A DNA stretch of 64,000 bases, taken from Agrostemma githago (Eukaryota > Streptophyta > Magnoliopsida > Caryophyllales > Caryophyllaceae). This document shows, in pieces, positions 48,201-56,124 of the stretch. The stretch spans positions 61,817,701-61,881,700 of the forward strand of contig OY288247.1 in assembly GCA_958450325.1 (NCBI GenBank), read 5' to 3'. The position numbers and the translations under genes were made by a program. Positions within the stretch are counted from its first letter, which is position 1. Each line of letters starts with the position of its first letter. Under the pieces are notes generated by a model, which had not been told where the DNA came from, searched no databases, and saw only the letters and a program-made list of their open reading frames with translations.

Positions 48201-51200
48201 TGCTAACTATTGGTGTTTACTAAACTTTAGGTAAGAGACTCTATCATAAAGGAAAATTTAATCCTAGTTACAAAAGATAAACGTAAGGAAACAAGGTCTA
48301 AGCTTATTTACATTAGGGAATTACGTATCCTTAGCATGCTTCCGCTAGATGGACAGTAGAGAGAAAGTCAAATTTTGGAAAGCGAAAGGTTGAACCGAGC
48401 ACGACATAGTGGCTTGGTGAGAATGTCAGCAAGTTGTTCGTCACGAGGAATAAGTTGACCCTGAAGAATATCAACTTGGGTTTGTTCTCGAACAAAATTA
48501 TAGGATAATGCAAGATATTCATCCGAGAATGAAACACTTAGTATTGAATAGCACTGAGATTGTCACAGGGAGGAACAAAGTAGGTAACACCAAGCTCCTA
48601 TGTTAACGAAGCAACGCATGTAATTTTCAAGTAGTAGCAACAACTTTGAATTCAACCACAGAAGTAGATAAGGAAAGAACATGTTTCTTAGAGGACGAAG
48701 ACACAACATTTTGGCTAAGAGAGAGTACATAACTGGAGGTGGACACATAAATTTCTTTATCACCCGCCCAATGAACATCACAGTAAGCATGGACCGAGGT
48801 AGGACCATCGCGAAAGATGGGAAGACCATGAGAAGGAGTACCCTCTAGGTAACATAAATGATGTTTCAAAGCGTGCTAGTAAGTTGAATGGGGACTTGCA
48901 TAAATTGTATAAGACGATTAACAGGAAACTAAACACCAGGACGAGTAAGGGAGAGATATTGGAGACCAACAAGTAAAGCACAATAAGTTGTGACATCAGG
49001 GTGACCCTCACCCGAGTCTCAATAAACTTAACATGACGGAATGTATAAACATGATTGGAGACGAGATCAAGATATGGGATGGAATGATGAGTTAACTTAT
49101 TTTGTGCATAGGGACGTAACCACGGGTAGGATAGACACCCAAAGGTACATAATTTGGCGTAGTTAGGTGATGTAAGAGAGCTTCATAAGGAGAGATATTA
49201 CTAAGAGACGGGGTGGGAAGACGATTTATAAGATGAGCAACGGCAGTGAAAGCATAGGACCAAATGGAAGAGGAGAGGGTGGCGTGAGAAAGCAGTGTCA
49301 AGCCCATCTCGATAATAATAACGATGACATCTTTCAATGAACCTAGAGGGAAAATGTAAGGTGAGTTATGCCTTTGAGAGTGATGGTGGGAGTGAGCTTG
49401 AAAAATTCACCCCCGTTATCGGAGTAGAGGTGAAGAATAGGGCGATTGAAGTGTTTTTCCACGAGAGAACGAAAACGTGAGAAGACAATGGAAGTGTCAG
49501 ATTTGAGCTTGCGAGGGTAGAACTTAATATAGTGAGTAGAGTGATCTACAAAAATCACATAGTATATGAAATTGTCAATGGAGGAGTGGGGAAATCCAAA
49601 CATCAGGAAACATGAGATCTAAAGGGGCCGTGGAAATAAGAGTGGATTCGGAAAAAAGGAAGTTTATGCCTTTTATTAGTTTTAAAAGAATTTGAATAAA
49701 CGAAGTAAAATTTAAAAGACGACCAATAGAACTAAAAATAATAGTGGATGGATGTTCAAGATGGTGGTGTAGATCCAAAGATGACGATTGTGGCTAGTGA
49801 ATACTTAAGGCGGGGAGGAAGTAAGCCGTTGATAGACTCCTTGACTAAGCTTGCTTTGGAGAGGGTGAGGCATCAAAGGCAACTTAACATATAAAGAAGA
49901 AGAAGAAAGTTCGATAGTTAGCTTGTTGTCGCGACATATTTGAGAAATAGAGAGAATATTGTGAGAAATAGTGGGGACATAAAACGTTGGTAAAAAGAAA
50001 AGCGAAAGAGGAGATAGGAAGAGTCAAAGAATCTATGTGAGAAATAGGAAGACTTGATTTGTCTCCAATAATTAGTTCATCATTACCGTCATAAGAAACA
50101 TAGGCTAGAGAGATCGTTGGTAACAAAGTGTGGGGAGAGGAGGTGCATCAACGGTGGTCGTGTGAGCTTGAGGAATGGGGATACGAGGTATTAGAGTGGG
50201 GAAGGGGAGGTTCGAGGGGGGTGGCCAGTGTAGTTAGTTTGTGATCACGTCTAAAATTGTTACAATTGTGGAATTTTGTGTTTGAATTATTTACAGACCC
50301 TTATAGGGTACTGAGTAGGACAAGGAGGCCAAGACGTGAGAGTTGGGGTTATGGTTTGATTAAGACCGAGTGTAGCTGAAGGAGGAGCAATGATAGGAGT
50401 GATAGGATGGTGCGGTCTGGGGCCGAGTGTAGAAAGGGTGAAAGGTTGCAACCATGGTAGTGGAGGCAAAAGCCGCGGAGGTGGTTTGGGAAAGATTAAG
50501 GTCAAAGGTTAGGAGTTTTTCATGGAGATCTTCGAGGGTAATGGTGTCATCTCGGACACGAACGCCTTTAGTGACTGGTTGTGTTATAGTCTAGGCCTTT
50601 AAGGACTTAATCGATGATATCTTTGGATCAATGGTTTTTTCAAGTAATGCAAGTTTGGTGGTGCAAGAGGTAATAGCGGTGATGTATTCAGTGGCGGTGG
50701 TGTCACCTTTGGTGATATTGTCAAGGCGATTTCGAACTGAAGGATGTGACTACGGGATGAGTTAGCATAGGTTTTGCAAGGAGGGTCCAAACTTCATGAG
50801 AGTGTGACATTAAGAACAAGAGGTGAGACGACGGGATCAAGAGTGCAGAGGAGAGCCGCCTTAAGAAGACGGTCTTGACGCATCCATGTAAGGTACACGG
50901 GATTGGCAGTTGACTTGGTGTCGGCACAAATGATGGTTTCAGTGGGGTGGTGGGTTCCATCAACATAATTTCAGGAGATCGAAGCCAAAGAGAAGATCAA
51001 CAACTTGAGTTTTCCAAATTTGATCATTTTTGGGGTAAGTTTTGTGCAAGAAGAGAAAGTAACGAGAATAAAAAGGATTGTGGGTTCATGAAGATTTGCA
51101 AAGGAGAGACCTGTGGTAGCTATTGAGCCGTTGGAAGAAGAATCACTGCATCAGTTTTTTTTTGGTGAGGTTAAGGATTGTATGCTTTGATAGCATGTAA

Positions 51201-54200
51201 TATATGAATATTTGGTGGAAAATCTTAACTTTTGTTGATGAATAAAACAACATATATATGTAGCTTACTATGTCATTACTACGTGTGGTGCAGGTATTCT
51301 TCAGATCCCGATGATGCTAACTCCTTGAAAGTATTATCTTCACAGCATTCCTGCTCTTACAAATTGGGTTTTGAAGACATCAGCCGTATCCTGAGATGTG
51401 AGTGCATTGTGACAGATATCTTTGGAAGGTCAAGTGAGCCAGTATTTGCTGATAGTACCCCAATATTGCCAGGTACAGTCTTGGATACACTGCTGTTTTC
51501 TGCATGGAACCTGCTCTTACCATGGCTGCTTGTATCTAAAGAAAATATTTTCACCTTTTCCTCTGTAGAGGAATTTAGTGCCATGCGCGTGGGTATAAAA
51601 GAGTTGTGTTCGTTCTATAGATATCTCTTATTTTAAGTCTACAAGATCTAATTGTAAGTTCATGCATCAATTTTTCGCTTTTGATGCTTGGAATGGATGA
51701 CCGAATTATATCAGTGATTAGTCTGATTACCCTGGTACCTTCTAGTTCATTAATTCGGTATCTTTGCACTGTTCTTCTATCAAGTTGGCATTTCGCCTTT
51801 TTCAGGATTTCCTCGTATAGACAAACTTGAGATTGAAGGAAGAGGCTTCCACACGAACTTGTATGCTGTTCGAGGAGTTTATAGTGGAGGAAGAGAGGGT
51901 AAAAGTAGAATACAATGGCTTCGATCAATGGTCGGCAGTCCAGACCTTATCTCTCTTCCTGGTATGTTTTGTTTATTGATTGTTTTACAGCCTTTGATAT
52001 GTTTGTGAACCATGGTGTTTGGTTGCAATTGTGTGGTACATGTGTTCAAGTAACATGTTCTTAGCCAGAGCCAGCTATTGAAGTAAACCTCTATCTTGGC
52101 AAAAACTTAATATTGATTGTGTAATACTACCATTTTAGCAGCAAATTGATGACCTTAGGCTGAGACATAAATATTTGAGATGTATTTACATTGTGTGACT
52201 AGAATCTTCCAAAGGAATTCATTGTTGGAAATGACATGATAAAAGCAAGGGATATATCTCTGCTGCAAGCCTCATAACATGCATTGTAGAATTTATACAA
52301 TTATTAGCATGTTAACTTTATGGATGCTATTCACCATTTGTTAATTATCCTCACATTTTTCAGCTTCCCTTCCTTATTGTCGCTTTAATTTTATATTATC
52401 ATATTTTGATCCTCAGATATGACTTCTTAATTCTTTAGGAGAAACGGGAAGGATGTATGAAGCTAATGTTGATGACGTGGGCTACAGGCTAGTAGCAGTA
52501 TACACCCCAGTGAGAGATGATGGCACTGAGGGGCGGCCTGTCTCAGCATCTACAGAGCCTATTGCAGTTGGTATAATCCCCACACCGCTGCCTTTAGAAA
52601 TTGTTTTGCTAATTTTCTTTGAAAAAGCAGCATTTTCATGAACTAGTGTGCTGTACTATTGATTTATTTGCTTGTCCTACTTAGGCAACACCCAAAACTT
52701 CGTACTTTAATGTGCTGTCAATGTCCAGGGTGGAAAGTGTTTTGAATGTCTCTCTATGGGGGGCCGTTATGCAGATAGTTTATGATATTCTGAGTGATCC
52801 TATTTGACACTCCTCTTATATTACTCGCACACTCCATGAGTCCGTGCTCATTCTCATTTTACTGGGGAGACACTCCCTGTAAACTGATTTGACAAATTCT
52901 TGTACTGCTAACGCTGTTTGCTTTTGTGATGAAGATAATTGTACATTTGTAATGGTATTAATATGATTTATTGTTGGCCGTTGTAGAGCCTGATGTTCTT
53001 GAGGAAGTGAAGAAAAAGCTTGATCTTGGGTCCGTGAAGTTTGAGGTAATTGATGGACAACTATAATATTTAGGATATTTATGGAATGACCGACCATGTA
53101 TTAAATATCATCCGTTTTTGATAGAATGGTTGGTTGTTCACTCTATTCATCTTTTACTGAATAATTTATTTATTTATTTCTCGTGCGGTCATAGGTTCTA
53201 TGTGACAAGGCCCCGTCATCCAAAAAGGTTCCGTCTTCCCTCTTTCTGTAATGTGCCTTTTTTTTCATCCAGAAGAAATACAGAAGTGCCTTACACCTTA
53301 ATGGGCTAACCTTGTTGTATAGGTTTTTGAGGTTGGTCTTGAAAGGAGAGTACTTGAAATCAATAGAAAAAGAGTGAAGGTTGTGAAGCCGGGCTCTAAA
53401 ACTTCTTTTCCAACAACTGAAATGCGTGGAACGTATGCTCCTCCATTCCATGTAAGTATCTGTACCACGCTTAGTAGTGGGTGAGTTGCATTGTGCTGCT
53501 CCCTCTCTAACTCCTGATGAGATGCGTAGTGAAAATTGGAAATTGGCACTCCCCCCCCCCCCAATTATTGAGCGAGGACCCCGCTCTCCCTCTCTCTCTG
53601 CAACAACACGAGAGTACGTCCTAGCAACGTACTGCTCAACCATGTTTCCATAATGCTTTACATAGAGCAAACACACCAACAGAAACTGTTGATTAAGAAA
53701 CTAGCATCACCTAACACAAAGTCCCAAGGGTCCCCTATCGTTCCTGCTCGATCACATTCAACATCACTCTCCATCACAATAGCTTCATATGTCATCCATC
53801 TTTCAAGTTCTAACCCAAACACTACAGCTTCAGCTTCCGCTATGGTTGGTTCCCATAACGCTCCCGTTTGCATTCCGCTATGACCATTGACCCGTATCCA
53901 TATCTAGCAACAACCCCAAGGGCCACTTTGTCATTTTGAAAGATAGCTGCATCCATATTACTTTTGTCGTACCCAACCTGCAGAGGACACGTCCTCCCAC
54001 TTATCATCCGACTTACCTGCAGAGGACATGTCTTTCCTGGAAGCTAGGTATCTTCCAACTTCTGTATCTTCCCAAACACTTATCATCCCAACCCTCCTCT
54101 CCATGAGAAGTGCTTTTGAGCCCACAGGCATCGCCAAGTGAAGCTAGGGTCTTATCCACGACAAGCCTACAGGAACAAGTTTATTTTTAAAGTACCTTGC

Positions 54201-55460
54201 CTTCAACACCTCTCCCACCAGAGAATTCAAATATATAAGACCGCCTCCAATCTTGGTTTGTCCATTAATATCCTAAAATTATAAAAAAAATTATAACATG
54301 ATTTTCATGTAATTGCACTTGTTATCAAAAGATCTATAAAATTATAAACTCGACATAAAATAATCATGTATAGTGATGATAAAAAGCGGTCAAAGTAGCG
54401 TCTGGAAGATCACGAAAAAGTAGTTCAAAATGACTCACTAATTGTGTTGCAACCTGGTTCATTTCCATGCAAGTAACCACTTCCATGGCAAGACTTCATA
54501 GAAATGAAATGCCGAGTATGTGATAATGTCTTGGATTTGAAATTGGTGTATGGAAATGAGTATAATGAACCTTCATGTAGATAGATTACCTGGTGTATAC
54601 CAGCATATATAATACGATTCAGATATAATTCCTTTGATTTCAGAGTTATAGATTATAAGATAATAGTTGTTTGCCTTAAGACAAGGTATACTTTGGTAAA
54701 AGTGCAAACCCTCAAGGTGTGGTGCTTAATTATCAGTTCGGTAGATACTTGAGAAAAATAAAGTCATATGTGGATTTTAGATTTAGATCCTAGTGACGGG
54801 AATTTGAAGGAGGAAACCTGATGGCTATCCTGTGAAGAATTAAGGAAAGTTGGGAATTATTGTGTTTTAAATACTAGTACAAGTTACAAGCTTGAAGCAA
54901 TCTACCCTATAGCTAACTAGCCGCCTTGAGATATACCGAATACAAAAATATTGGCTATCTTTATCGAAAGCTAAGGAGAGCAATAGGGAAAGATAATATT
55001 TGACAACTATACAAGTTAAGAAGAGACAATCACAAAAATATTACGGTGTATCTTTGATGTTCTTAACACATCCATCTGTCACAGTTTTAGTATGTGCATG
55101 ACGCTGCAACACGTGTGTTTCAGTTCATTCGGTGTAACTCCAAGAAGACGTATGTTTCTAATTGTGAGAAGATTTTATTTGTATTATTTTGTGATGGGTT
55201 TGTAGCTTCATATCTTTTCTCTGTGTTGTAAGCTCTCACATTTTATAGCTATTGGTTGCTTATCAACTACTGTCCTTTATTAGGTGGAGCTTTTTCGGAA
55301 TGACCAACATCGGTTAAGGGTTGTGGTTGATGGTGAGCATGAGGTGGATATCATGGTGCATACGCGCCACTTGAGAGATGTGATTGTGCTTGTTGTTCGA
55401 GGTTTAGCTCAGAAGTTCAACAGCGTCTCCCTCAATTCACTACTGCAAATTGAGTCGTAG
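16417..55460 (+). CDS. AIR9: AIR9, microtubule-associated protein (37 coding exons, intact)
   Basis: Plant AIR9 decorates cortical microtubules and the preprophase band and marks the cortical division site. Exons: 16417-17178, 18632-18703, 21540-21605, 21744-21815, 21902-21967, 22083-22145, 22235-22300, 23544-23643, 23733-23834, 27334-27560, 27658-27772, 28127-28247, 28577-28752, 29932-30067, 30945-31045, 31132-31179, 32353-32537, 32626-32743, 33041-33168, 37694-37862, 37946-38064, 38290-38458, 38671-38755, 38831-38922, 39000-39119, 41568-41763, 41843-41964, 43402-43609, 43813-43886, 47869-48007, 51294-51472, 51806-51961, 52439-52570, 52987-53045, 53195-53227, 53323-53451, 55284-55460. All 36 introns are GT-AG. 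The sum is 5082 nt, 1693 residues plus TAG, close to the known ~187-kDa size. No stop or frameshift was found, so I judge it functional. The start is the first ATG in the Ser-rich frame after the leader intron. Confidence 0.93.
17431..17837. mobile_element. Degraded MITE in AIR9 intron 1, split by a younger MITE
   Basis: The arms near 17441-17462 and 17800-17822 share ATGTTCCACA in inverted orientation, and the ends read TCTCCC and GGGAGGGA. The intact Stowaway-like element at 17557-17755 lies between the arms. The rest of this 1.45-kb intron shows no gene. Confidence 0.45.
17557..17755. mobile_element. Stowaway-like MITE
   Basis: Inverted termini CTCCCCCCGATTTTTATTTA and AAAAATCGGAGGGAG, flanked by TA on both sides. 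About 200 bp, non-coding, consistent with a Tc1/mariner-derived MITE. Confidence 0.8.
18632..22300 (+). CDS. AIR9: AIR9 exons 2-7: leucine-rich repeats, one per exon
   Basis: Six exons of 72, 66, 72, 66, 63 and 66 nt, all starting and ending in phase 0, encode residues 255-389. Each exon is one LRR of 21-24 residues, for example the RLDLRGRKIRSL and VLDLSFNDF units. They form a short SDS22-like solenoid, probably a protein-binding surface. Exons 4-7 are separated by introns of about 90-140 nt, while the introns before exons 2 and 3 are long. Confidence 0.92.
19872..20920. mobile_element. PIF/Harbinger-like non-autonomous element rich in AAGACT motifs
   Basis: Termini GGGTAACATTAT and ATAATCTTACCC are inverted repeats flanked by TTA on both sides (19869-19871 and 20921-20923), the 3-bp duplication of PIF/Harbinger elements. 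The last ~280 bp and first ~110 bp are crowded with AAGACT/AGTCTT motifs, the kind of subterminal repeat a transposase binds. No ORF of note. It lies in the AIR9 intron between exons 2 and 3; the rest of that intron shows no gene. Confidence 0.7.
22301..23543 (+). other. AIR9 intron 7, no recognisable element
   Basis: AT-rich, with stops in all frames. I see no gene or clear repeat. Confidence 0.6.
23544..23834 (+). CDS. AIR9: AIR9 exons 8-9: LRR cap and linker
   Basis: Exon 8 (100 nt) encodes HLRVEENPIL and the ASILLVGPTLKKFND cap that ends SDS22-type LRR domains. Exon 9 (102 nt) encodes the conserved KRYPAHTALCIKEGWEFC segment. Both end in phase 1, marking the switch to the phase-1-bounded A9 section. 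Confidence 0.9.
23980..24250. repeat. AAT/TTA trinucleotide microsatellite
   Basis: Roughly 270 bp of imperfect TAA/ATT repeats that are largely self-complementary, in the intron between exons 9 and 10. Confidence 0.9.
24266..24523. mobile_element. MITE with ~30-bp inverted arms
   Basis: The left arm CTTCCCCTGTTTCATTTGAT... and the reverse complement of the right arm (TCTTTACAT shared) match over about 30 bp. It lies directly beside the microsatellite. Confidence 0.6.
25178..26143. mobile_element. Tourist-like (PIF/Harbinger) element, middle level of the nest
   Basis: Ends GGCCTCGTTTGGTT and AACCAAACGAGGCC are perfect 14-bp inverted repeats, with TAA on both sides (25175-25177 and 26144-26146). 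About 0.97 kb including an inner MITE. Subterminal blocks with CCCGGGAA occur near both ends. Confidence 0.85.
25605..25807. mobile_element. Inner Stowaway-like MITE
   Basis: CTCCCTCCGAGTTCCTATTA and TAATAGGAACTCGGAGGGAG inverted ends with TA flanks. A ~45-bp segment containing TGTCATTTTTTTAATGTAAT and TTTGGTTACGA occurs on both sides (about 25553-25600 and 25811-25852). Confidence 0.85.
27334..27772 (+). CDS. AIR9: AIR9 exons 10-11: first (divergent) A9 repeat
   Basis: Residues about 457-570. The first half (FHFLVEHWKDQLPPG, then DLPFEGDACRC) lacks the usual YFGG-EG motif, so this repeat is divergent. The second half (YIPSRDDVGKYLKVEC) is a standard A9 strand pair with the D-D-V-G-x-Y-L core. 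Exon 11 ends in phase 1. Confidence 0.85.
28127..31179 (+). CDS. AIR9: AIR9 exons 12-16: A9 repeats 2 and 3
   Basis: Repeat 2 uses exons 12-13 (GDLVEGNVITG ... DDVDSSLVFMYTP). Repeat 3 uses three exons, 14-16 (GDYVEGSTIKG, YFGGQEGPSKYEWL, KDDVGNHVAFRYIP). A9 repeats are Ig-like beta folds of about 95 residues. Repeat 3 is the only one divided into three coding exons. All outer boundaries are phase 1. Confidence 0.9.
28753..29931 (+). other. AIR9 intron 13, unassigned sequence
   Basis: A GC-richer block at 29355-29680 gives overlapping short ORFs on both strands with no family resemblance. No inverted or direct repeats were clear to me. Confidence 0.4.
30330..30530 (+). repeat. SINE/RTE-tail-like fragment in intron 14
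   Basis: The sequence around GGGTAGGGTTGCGTATAT and GCGGGAGCCCTTGGGGGTAA resembles the conserved 3' module of plant Au-type SINEs and partner RTE LINEs, and is followed by an A-run. A related, more decayed copy lies at 33290-33450. Confidence 0.5.
31180..32352 (+). other. AIR9 intron 16, no recognisable element
   Basis: No gene or clear repeat seen in 1.17 kb of AT-rich intron. Confidence 0.55.
32353..39119 (+). CDS. AIR9: AIR9 exons 17-25: A9 repeats 4 to 7
   Basis: Repeat 4, exons 17-18 (GELREGTKVTITG, with a short Phe/Ser-rich insertion). Repeat 5, exons 19-20 (YGYIGGHEGKSIYNW; DDGTIGEPR). Repeat 6, exons 21-22 (YWGGDEGDSVFRWF; DDIGCFVSVSCEP). Repeat 7, exons 23-25 (YSGGTRGQCWHEW; DDVGCCVEVTFTP). 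The intron inside repeat 5 is 4.5 kb and filled with repeats. Every repeat again starts after a phase-1 intron. Confidence 0.9.
33290..33450 (+). repeat. Second SINE/RTE-tail-like fragment
   Basis: Shares the CAGTATGGGTCATCTGGAAA block and downstream AATCCGACTTTATTACCTTG with the 30330-30530 copy and with the family 3' module, but is more diverged. Lies in AIR9 intron 19. Confidence 0.4.
36591..36727. mobile_element. Small Stowaway-like MITE
   Basis: CTCCCTCTTTCTTCATT and AATGAAACATAGGGAG ends with TA flanks, about 137 bp. Confidence 0.55.
36958..37213. repeat. Long inverted repeat (foldback), arms ~100 bp
   Basis: The left arm (about 36958-37068) and the reverse complement of the right arm (about 37115-37213) share GCTTGACTTTGTCTAAGA-like, ACATGTTC-ATG, CTCCATAATGA-ATGATCATGTC and CACATTTATTTG blocks in order. 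Intronic RNA would fold into a hairpin with a loop of about 45 nt. Confidence 0.8.
39561..39688 (+). repeat. Tandem duplication, two 64-bp units
   Basis: 39561-39624 and 39625-39688 are almost identical (one C/T difference at the middle TTCAC/TTCAT). A second local duplication, units around TTTTATAATTTTTCATAATA, lies at about 39716-39750 and 39761-39797. Confidence 0.9.
40064..40349. mobile_element. Short TIR element with 5-bp GTAAG duplication
   Basis: Starts CAGGGGCGATT, ends AATCGCCGT, and is flanked by GTAAG at 40059-40063 and 40350-40354. It contains tRNA-like A- and B-box sequences (GGGTTAGTGGTAGAGG near 40161 and TGGGTTGGATCC near 40201). The superfamily is uncertain. Confidence 0.6.
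41568..52570 (+). CDS. AIR9: AIR9 exons 26-33: A9 repeats 8 to 11
   Basis: Repeat 8, exons 26-27 (YFGGKEGVGEFIWYR; DDVGAYLTLQWVP). Repeat 9, exons 28-29 (YFGGHEGSSLFSWYR; YTPVRSDSVVGD). Repeat 10, exons 30-31, divided by a 3.3-kb intron holding an antisense Copia relic (VWSKYKKDVQYQW, then FEDISRILRCEC). Repeat 11, exons 32-33 (YSGGREGKSRIQWLR; DDVGYRLVAVYTP). Repeat boundaries are all phase 1. Confidence 0.9.
41965..43401 (+). other. AIR9 intron 27, no confident element
   Basis: A G-rich block at 42330-42960 contains a 100-codon ORF with no recognisable domain. I consider it non-coding intron, possibly old TE sequence. Confidence 0.45.
45005..45566. mobile_element. Foldback-type element with ~80-bp inverted arms
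   Basis: The left arm (45005-45090: GGGTTTTTCTACGTGGTAACC, CTACGTGGCAACCCTGCTTTT, ACACATGCGGTAACT) matches the reverse complement of 45483-45566 over the full length with few changes. The arm itself contains internal TACGTGG-AACCCTG repeats. The loop of about 390 bp carries only a short ORF. Located in AIR9 intron 29. Confidence 0.8.
45829..46024. mobile_element. Stowaway-like MITE
   Basis: CTCCCTCCAAGTTCCTATGA and TGATAAGAACTCGGAGGGAG ends, TA on both sides, about 196 bp. Confidence 0.8.
46074..46335. mobile_element. Stowaway-like MITE
   Basis: CTCCCTCCATTCAAATCCAA and TTGGATTTGAATGGAGGGAG are perfect 20-bp-or-longer inverted ends with TA flanks, about 262 bp. It lies 50 bp from the preceding MITE. 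Confidence 0.85.
46514..46829. repeat. Near-palindromic foldback element, arms ~140 bp
   Basis: The whole segment reads almost the same on both strands. Left arm blocks TACGGCTTGCTTGGGATGAA, AAAATGTGAAGAAA, GTGGTGGTGTTTTATAGTG and TAATTACCC recur inverted on the right. The transcript would fold into a long imperfect hairpin, like a MITE-derived small-RNA precursor. Confidence 0.85.
46921..47015. mobile_element. Very short Stowaway-like MITE
   Basis: ACTTCCTCTATTTTTTTTAT and ATAAAAAAATGGAGGAAGT inverted arms, with internal ATATCTTCCCATT and AATGGGAAGATAT continuing the palindrome. About 95 bp. Confidence 0.75.
48330..49011 (-). pseudogene. Copia RNase H remnant
   Basis: CYLEGTPSHGLPIF, AYCDVHWAGDKE and SSSKKHVLSLSTSVVEF correspond to the Ty1/Copia RNase H with the usual D and E positions. 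VFHSRMNILHYPII and STVHLAEAC close the polyprotein. The RT core that should precede it is missing. Confidence 0.8.
49092..49778 (-). pseudogene. Copia GAG-pre-integrase and integrase remnant
   Basis: Visible motifs are HHHLEHPS, the zinc-finger start, then SAPLDLMFPDVW-type sequence. FVDHSTHYIKFYPRKLKSD and YSDNGGEF hold catalytic Asp positions, followed by SYAFTAVAHLINRLPTP and SPYEALLHH of the integrase C-terminus. Divided among frames by several indels. Confidence 0.8.
50287..51000 (-). pseudogene. Copia gag remnant
   Basis: Minus-strand fragments match Copia gag order: a region near 50760-50800 with TYAKPSRSHILQ-like spacing (here KTYANSSRSHILQ), then an ITSCTTKLALLEKTID-like stretch in another frame and a Pro/Thr-rich tail. 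Multiple stops. Confidence 0.65.
51962..52986 (+). other. AIR9 introns 32 and 33 around exon 33, no element seen
   Basis: Apart from exon 33 (52439-52570), only AT-rich intron sequence without recognisable repeats. Confidence 0.5.
52987..55460 (+). CDS. AIR9: AIR9 exons 34-37: conserved C-terminal domain
   Basis: Residues about 1562-1693. The unique AIR9 C-terminus includes LERRVLEINRKRVKVVKPG, PPFHVELFRNDQHRLRVVV and HLRDVIVLVVRGLAQKF, ending ...LQIES and TAG at 55458-55460. Exon 35 is only 33 nt, a micro-exon of 11 codons in phase 0 (VLCDKAPSSKK). Exon 37 follows a 1.8-kb intron containing an L1 fragment. Confidence 0.9.
53600..54245 (-). mobile_element. L1 LINE fragment in the last AIR9 intron
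   Basis: The minus strand encodes an RVT_3-type RNase H fragment (TIAEAEAVVFGLELER and AIVMESDVE, 53658-53873). Upstream on that strand is a broken segment resembling the LVGEVLKARYF and RVGMISVWED region before zf-RVT. Frames are interrupted. It has no relation in sequence order to the better-preserved LINE at 12126. The remaining part of intron 36 to 55283 shows no gene. Confidence 0.6.
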
Positions 55461-55600
55461 AATTGGTTTGTATATTGTGTATTTATGTGTTTCTTGTTTT
55501 AGGTAGGAATGTTGTGTTTATATATCTAGCTGAATAACTCTCGTTCTCACAATTGTGTGTAAAATCTGTTTCGGCAATTTGATTTCTGTGTCCTCTAATG
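55461..55600 (+). terminator. AIR9 3' UTR (approximate)
   Basis: T-rich sequence after the stop, with GAATAACT near 55532 and TGTGTAAA near 55554 as weak plant-type poly(A) signals. There is no canonical AATAAA. The 3' end position is a guess. Confidence 0.35.
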
Positions 55601-56124
55601 TTTTGAGGAGATCTCGTGCATTAGTACAACCTTCTTAGTGTTGTGTATTCAAAGAAAGATTTTTTTTTGATGATCTTATTTCGACATAACAAATACGGCA
55701 TGAAGTTATTAATTAAGTGCTCCCTCCCCTCCCCTCCGCAATGATTTTCCATTTACAAATGGCACATTCATTAAAAAAAATATACGGGGTTATATACTCC
55801 GTAATAATCACTAAACAATAAACCAAATATGACAATATGAGCATTTACCAGCAGCATCTTGCCCCAGCGCCCACCTCTTCCAGTCCTTGACCACACTCAA
55901 ACCATCGTGCCCAACCCCACTGTCGCTGGAACCTTGTTGGAAGACAACACACGCCCTCTGAAAAACCTGAGCACCCCTTTTTCTATATGAAAACCCCCGA
56001 GCACAACTCCCCGTCCCTGACAACACCCGAACTACCTCCACTAGAATAACATCGGATTACAATATAGGCCCTCTGAAAAACCAAACCAACCCTTGAAAAC
56101 ACCACTAAAACCGGGTGCTGTTTT
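55601..56124. other. Intergenic DNA downstream of AIR9
   Basis: A 76-codon minus-strand ORF (55811-56041) has no recognisable motif. No other feature. Confidence 0.4.

Larger units (their letters stand above)
48075..51262 (-). mobile_element. Ty1/Copia relic, antisense in AIR9 intron 30
   Basis: On the minus strand, from right to left: a truncated 5' LTR (51196-51262), a degenerate Met-tRNA primer site (TGCTATCAAAGCA, 51183-51195), gag (~50290-51000), GAG-pre-integrase (~49575-49780), integrase (~49090-49603), RT tail and RNase H (~48560-49011), the HLAEAC terminal block (~48330-48370) and a 3' LTR (48075-~48330). The LTR ends share TGTAA-ATATGAAT and GA-GAATAAAACAAC. Most of RT is deleted, and stops and shifts are everywhere. 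It is non-functional and removed with the intron. Confidence 0.85.

Noticed and set aside
55811..56041. 76-codon minus-strand ORF downstream of AIR9
   Set aside because: No homology recognised and no supporting promoter or neighbour; likely chance.
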